Shown here piece by piece: positions 42,997 to 44,576 of a stretch of 44,576 nt of DNA. Positions within the stretch are counted from its first letter, which is position 1, and each line of letters begins with the position of its first letter. A program made the translations under genes and the position numbers. The notes beneath the pieces were generated by a model. That model did no database searches. It was given only the letters and a program-made list of their open reading frames with translations, and had not been told where the DNA came from. The DNA is from an uncultured Bacteriovoracaceae bacterium (GTDB lineage: Bacteria; Bdellovibrionota; Bacteriovoracia; Bacteriovoracales; Bacteriovoracaceae), in the NCBI GenBank assembly GCA_938034385.1, contig CALHLC010000027.1, positions 1-44,576 on the forward strand. The letters run 5' to 3'.

Positions 42997-43647
42997 ATGT
43001 TAAAGGTGAGAACGGATACAAATATAAATTTAGTCATGGGTTATAGGCCACCAGTAATGGTGACTAATTTAGTCCAACTTGGAATGTGCTTAAGTTTTGA
43101 CCAAGATGTTACTTATGACTTGGTTAAGAAGAGCTTGAATGCATTACAGATTCGAAACGTATCTTTACAAAACATAGATGGTTACAAAGTTACTAATAAA
43201 AAAACAGATATCGTTTCATTTGATGAGAGTGGTTACCTTTTCAAGAGAATCATTTATTTTTTTAAAAGAGATTATGTCTCAAACTTAAAAACTAGTCCTG
43301 CAAATATTTTTGAAAACCTATCCTGGCAAGAAAGAACGATGTGTACTCTCAAGTATGTATTGGACCTTACTTCAGACGAAATCATGGATATTCTCGATTG
43401 TTCATTTAAAGAGTTTTCTCGAATATGTAGTCTTTTGGAAAATAGGTTTATTACTCCTGATCAAATAGACCTCGATGCTAGAGATCTATACCAAAAAAGC
43501 TTAGAGAAATATCAAAGACAAAAATATGATTATCAAGATGATGTTTATAAAAGCATAAAAGCTATGGTGCCAATTTATTCTTTTGTCTCTAAGGATTATA
43601 TCCAGCTCACTAAGACATTATCTCGAATTTTAAGTGCTAACGATTAA
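42997..43647 (+). CDS. Sigma region 4-like protein of unknown role
   Basis: A 216-residue soluble protein. Residues ~105-150 (LSWQERTMCTLKYVLDLTSDEIMDI and following) resemble the helix-turn-helix of sigma region 4.2 or ECF sigma factors: an LxxxER start, hydrophobic helix, then a DEI turn. No region 2 is obvious. The start is uncertain: AGGAG lies 21 bases upstream and other ATGs occur at codons 14 and 21. It overlaps the convergent TonB-like gene by 11 bases. Confidence 0.55.
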   Translation: MLKVRTDTNINLVMGYRPPVMVTNLVQLGMCLSFDQDVTYDLVKKSLNALQIRNVSLQNIDGYKVTNKKTDIVSFDESGYLFKRIIYFFKRDYVSNLKTSPANIFENLSWQERTMCTLKYVLDLTSDEIMDILDCSFKEFSRICSLLENRFITPDQIDLDARDLYQKSLEKYQRQKYDYQDDVYKSIKAMVPIYSFVSKDYIQLTKTLSRILSAND

Positions 43648-44401
43648 TCTGCAGAGAATAAATTACAGAAAACTCATTATTTAAATCTAATAAAATTTTA
43701 GGAGGATTTGGGATACTCGTAATAGATGTAATTGCTTTTTGCCAAAAAGAATTATGAATATTGTACTTCCCAGATTCTATTGTCTGTACTCTTGAAACAT
43801 TTCCATACTCATCATACGTTACTCTTAGAGCGACTGCATCTGTACTTCTATTAACCGGAATAGGCCTTGTTGGGTAGAATCTTTCATGCTCCAAGTAGGT
43901 ATCAAAAACACTATTGTAAAACCTTCTTGATATTCTTCTATAGAATGCTCCAAGGTTTTGTTTCAATTTACTCTTCAATTGCTCGGGAATATTTTCAGGG
44001 AGTTCTATATCCATATTAAGTTTAGATTTTGAGTAAAAGTTCTTTTGAATAGACGGAGGTAAGAGAGCTTGTGTAATACGAGCTCTTTCCGAATAAGTAG
44101 CCCTAGTAGGTGAGGATTTTATGGGAGTTAACTTGTTTTTCTTATTTCGTGCTTTACGCTTTTTAATTCTTTTTTTAGGTTTTGAAGCAACTTTAGGTGA
44201 TAAAAGTTCAGGTGTAAGAGATTGTTTAGTTTCTCTTCTCAGGTTTAGAATTGGGAGGTTTTTCTTGTTGCCACGCGACAATTCTGCACTTTTATGTCCT
44301 TGAGAGCTATAAAATAAAAATAAATAGTGGATTAGCATACTAAAAAGGAAGGATACTACTAATAAGTATGACAAATTTTGGAATTTTCTAGAAATATTCA
44401 C
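43637..44401 (-). CDS. TonB-like energy transducer
   Basis: One N-terminal membrane helix (about residues 12-32) is followed by a basic, Lys/Pro-containing spacer (KKRIKKRKARNKKNK) and a C-terminal domain (about 185-254) reading VALRVTYDEYGNVSRVQTIES, the pattern of TonB/TolA C-terminal beta-alpha-beta folds. It probably spans the periplasm and energises an outer-membrane receptor or assembly system. No exbB/exbD is in the window. The start is GTG with AGGA very close to it, so the start is uncertain. Confidence 0.75.
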   Translation of the reverse strand: MNISRKFQNLSYLLVVSFLFSMLIHYLFLFYSSQGHKSAELSRGNKKNLPILNLRRETKQSLTPELLSPKVASKPKKRIKKRKARNKKNKLTPIKSSPTRATYSERARITQALLPPSIQKNFYSKSKLNMDIELPENIPEQLKSKLKQNLGAFYRRISRRFYNSVFDTYLEHERFYPTRPIPVNRSTDAVALRVTYDEYGNVSRVQTIESGKYNIHNSFWQKAITSITSIPNPPKILLDLNNEFSVIYSLQINR

Positions 44402-44531
44402 GTCCTATATCTCTACTATATGGAGGAAAATATTTCCACTTTGGTGACAAAGAATCTCTAAAAGATGACAATATTAGTGAAGTATGAATTTCATATTTCA
44501 ATAACATGGATGTTATCGGGAGTAAATTTCA

Positions 44532-44576
44532 TTGAAAAAAAATTCTACGAACTTATTTTTTTGTGCTTCAGTTTTT
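44532..44576 (+). CDS. Start of a further exported protein (partial)
   Basis: Fifteen codons reading MKKNSTNLFFCASVF begin at TTG, with GGGAG nine bases upstream, and run off the window edge. The sequence looks like the beginning of a signal peptide. It would be divergent from the TonB-like gene. Confidence 0.5.
   Translation, partial: MKKNSTNLFFCASVF

Noticed and set aside
1-44576. CRISPR arrays, insertion sequences, tRNA or rRNA genes, phage genes.
   Set aside because: I scanned the intergenic stretches and found no spaced repeats, transposase motifs or cloverleaf-like segments; a covariance-model search would be needed to exclude small RNAs.

Overview
The window is about 44.6 kb of AT-rich (roughly one-third G+C), gene-dense chromosome from a Gram-negative bacterium. 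Many predicted lipoproteins, a TonB-like protein, a RpoH sigma factor, the order rpsF/rpsR - DUF2232 membrane protein - rplI - dnaB, and a Lys/Ile/Asn-rich proteome fit a low-GC member of the Bdellovibrionota (Bacteriovorax/Halobacteriovorax-like). That assignment is an inference from gene order and style, because no rRNA gene is present. I see no tRNA or rRNA gene, insertion sequence, prophage, integrase or CRISPR array, so this is mostly core chromosome with lineage-specific secreted proteins between housekeeping genes.

Layout. 1-4.8 kb is a ribosome/replication operon: an S6-S18 fusion protein, a DUF2232 membrane protein, L9 with a charged tail, DnaB and PabB. 4.8-7.3 kb holds small unknowns and a DUF2868 membrane protein whose real start is unclear. 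7.3-11 kb has UvrD/PcrA helicase and a LysR regulator leftward, with the regulator divergent from a Tat-exported intradiol dioxygenase. 11-15.8 kb has secreted unknowns, FumC and a di-haem cytochrome c. 15.9-20.6 kb is a rightward run of MetG, acetoacetyl-CoA synthetase, an overlooked 48-residue membrane peptide and a MurG-like glycosyltransferase. 20.6-27.3 kb contains an AlkC-type DNA repair pair, a DoxX-like protein, a Ser/Thr-repeat lipoprotein with a CxxCH motif, PPK2, a short polyprenyl synthase and a lipoprotein. 27.5-35.1 kb has RpoH, S15, a secreted subtilase, a lipoprotein, then pnp-dut-PHA-type protein-ferredoxin-fluC. 35.1-44.6 kb has a large lipoprotein, MiaB-YbaN-aminopeptidase-ATP-grasp, another lipoprotein, a sigma-region-4-like protein, a TonB-like protein and the first codons of a further gene.

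How the genes work together. Translation and RNA metabolism (S6-S18, L9, S15, MetG, MiaB, PNPase), replication and repair (DnaB, UvrD, AlkC, dUTPase) and stress control (RpoH, PPK2) dominate. The genome is compact: there are many ATGA-type couplings, and five tail-to-tail gene pairs overlap at their stop codons. I found no convincing wholly new multi-gene system. The most notable points are the natural S6-S18 fusion, the start-less DUF2868 gene, the small peptide coupled to the MurG paralogue, the AlkC partner gene, and a prenyl synthase shortened after its second Asp-rich motif.
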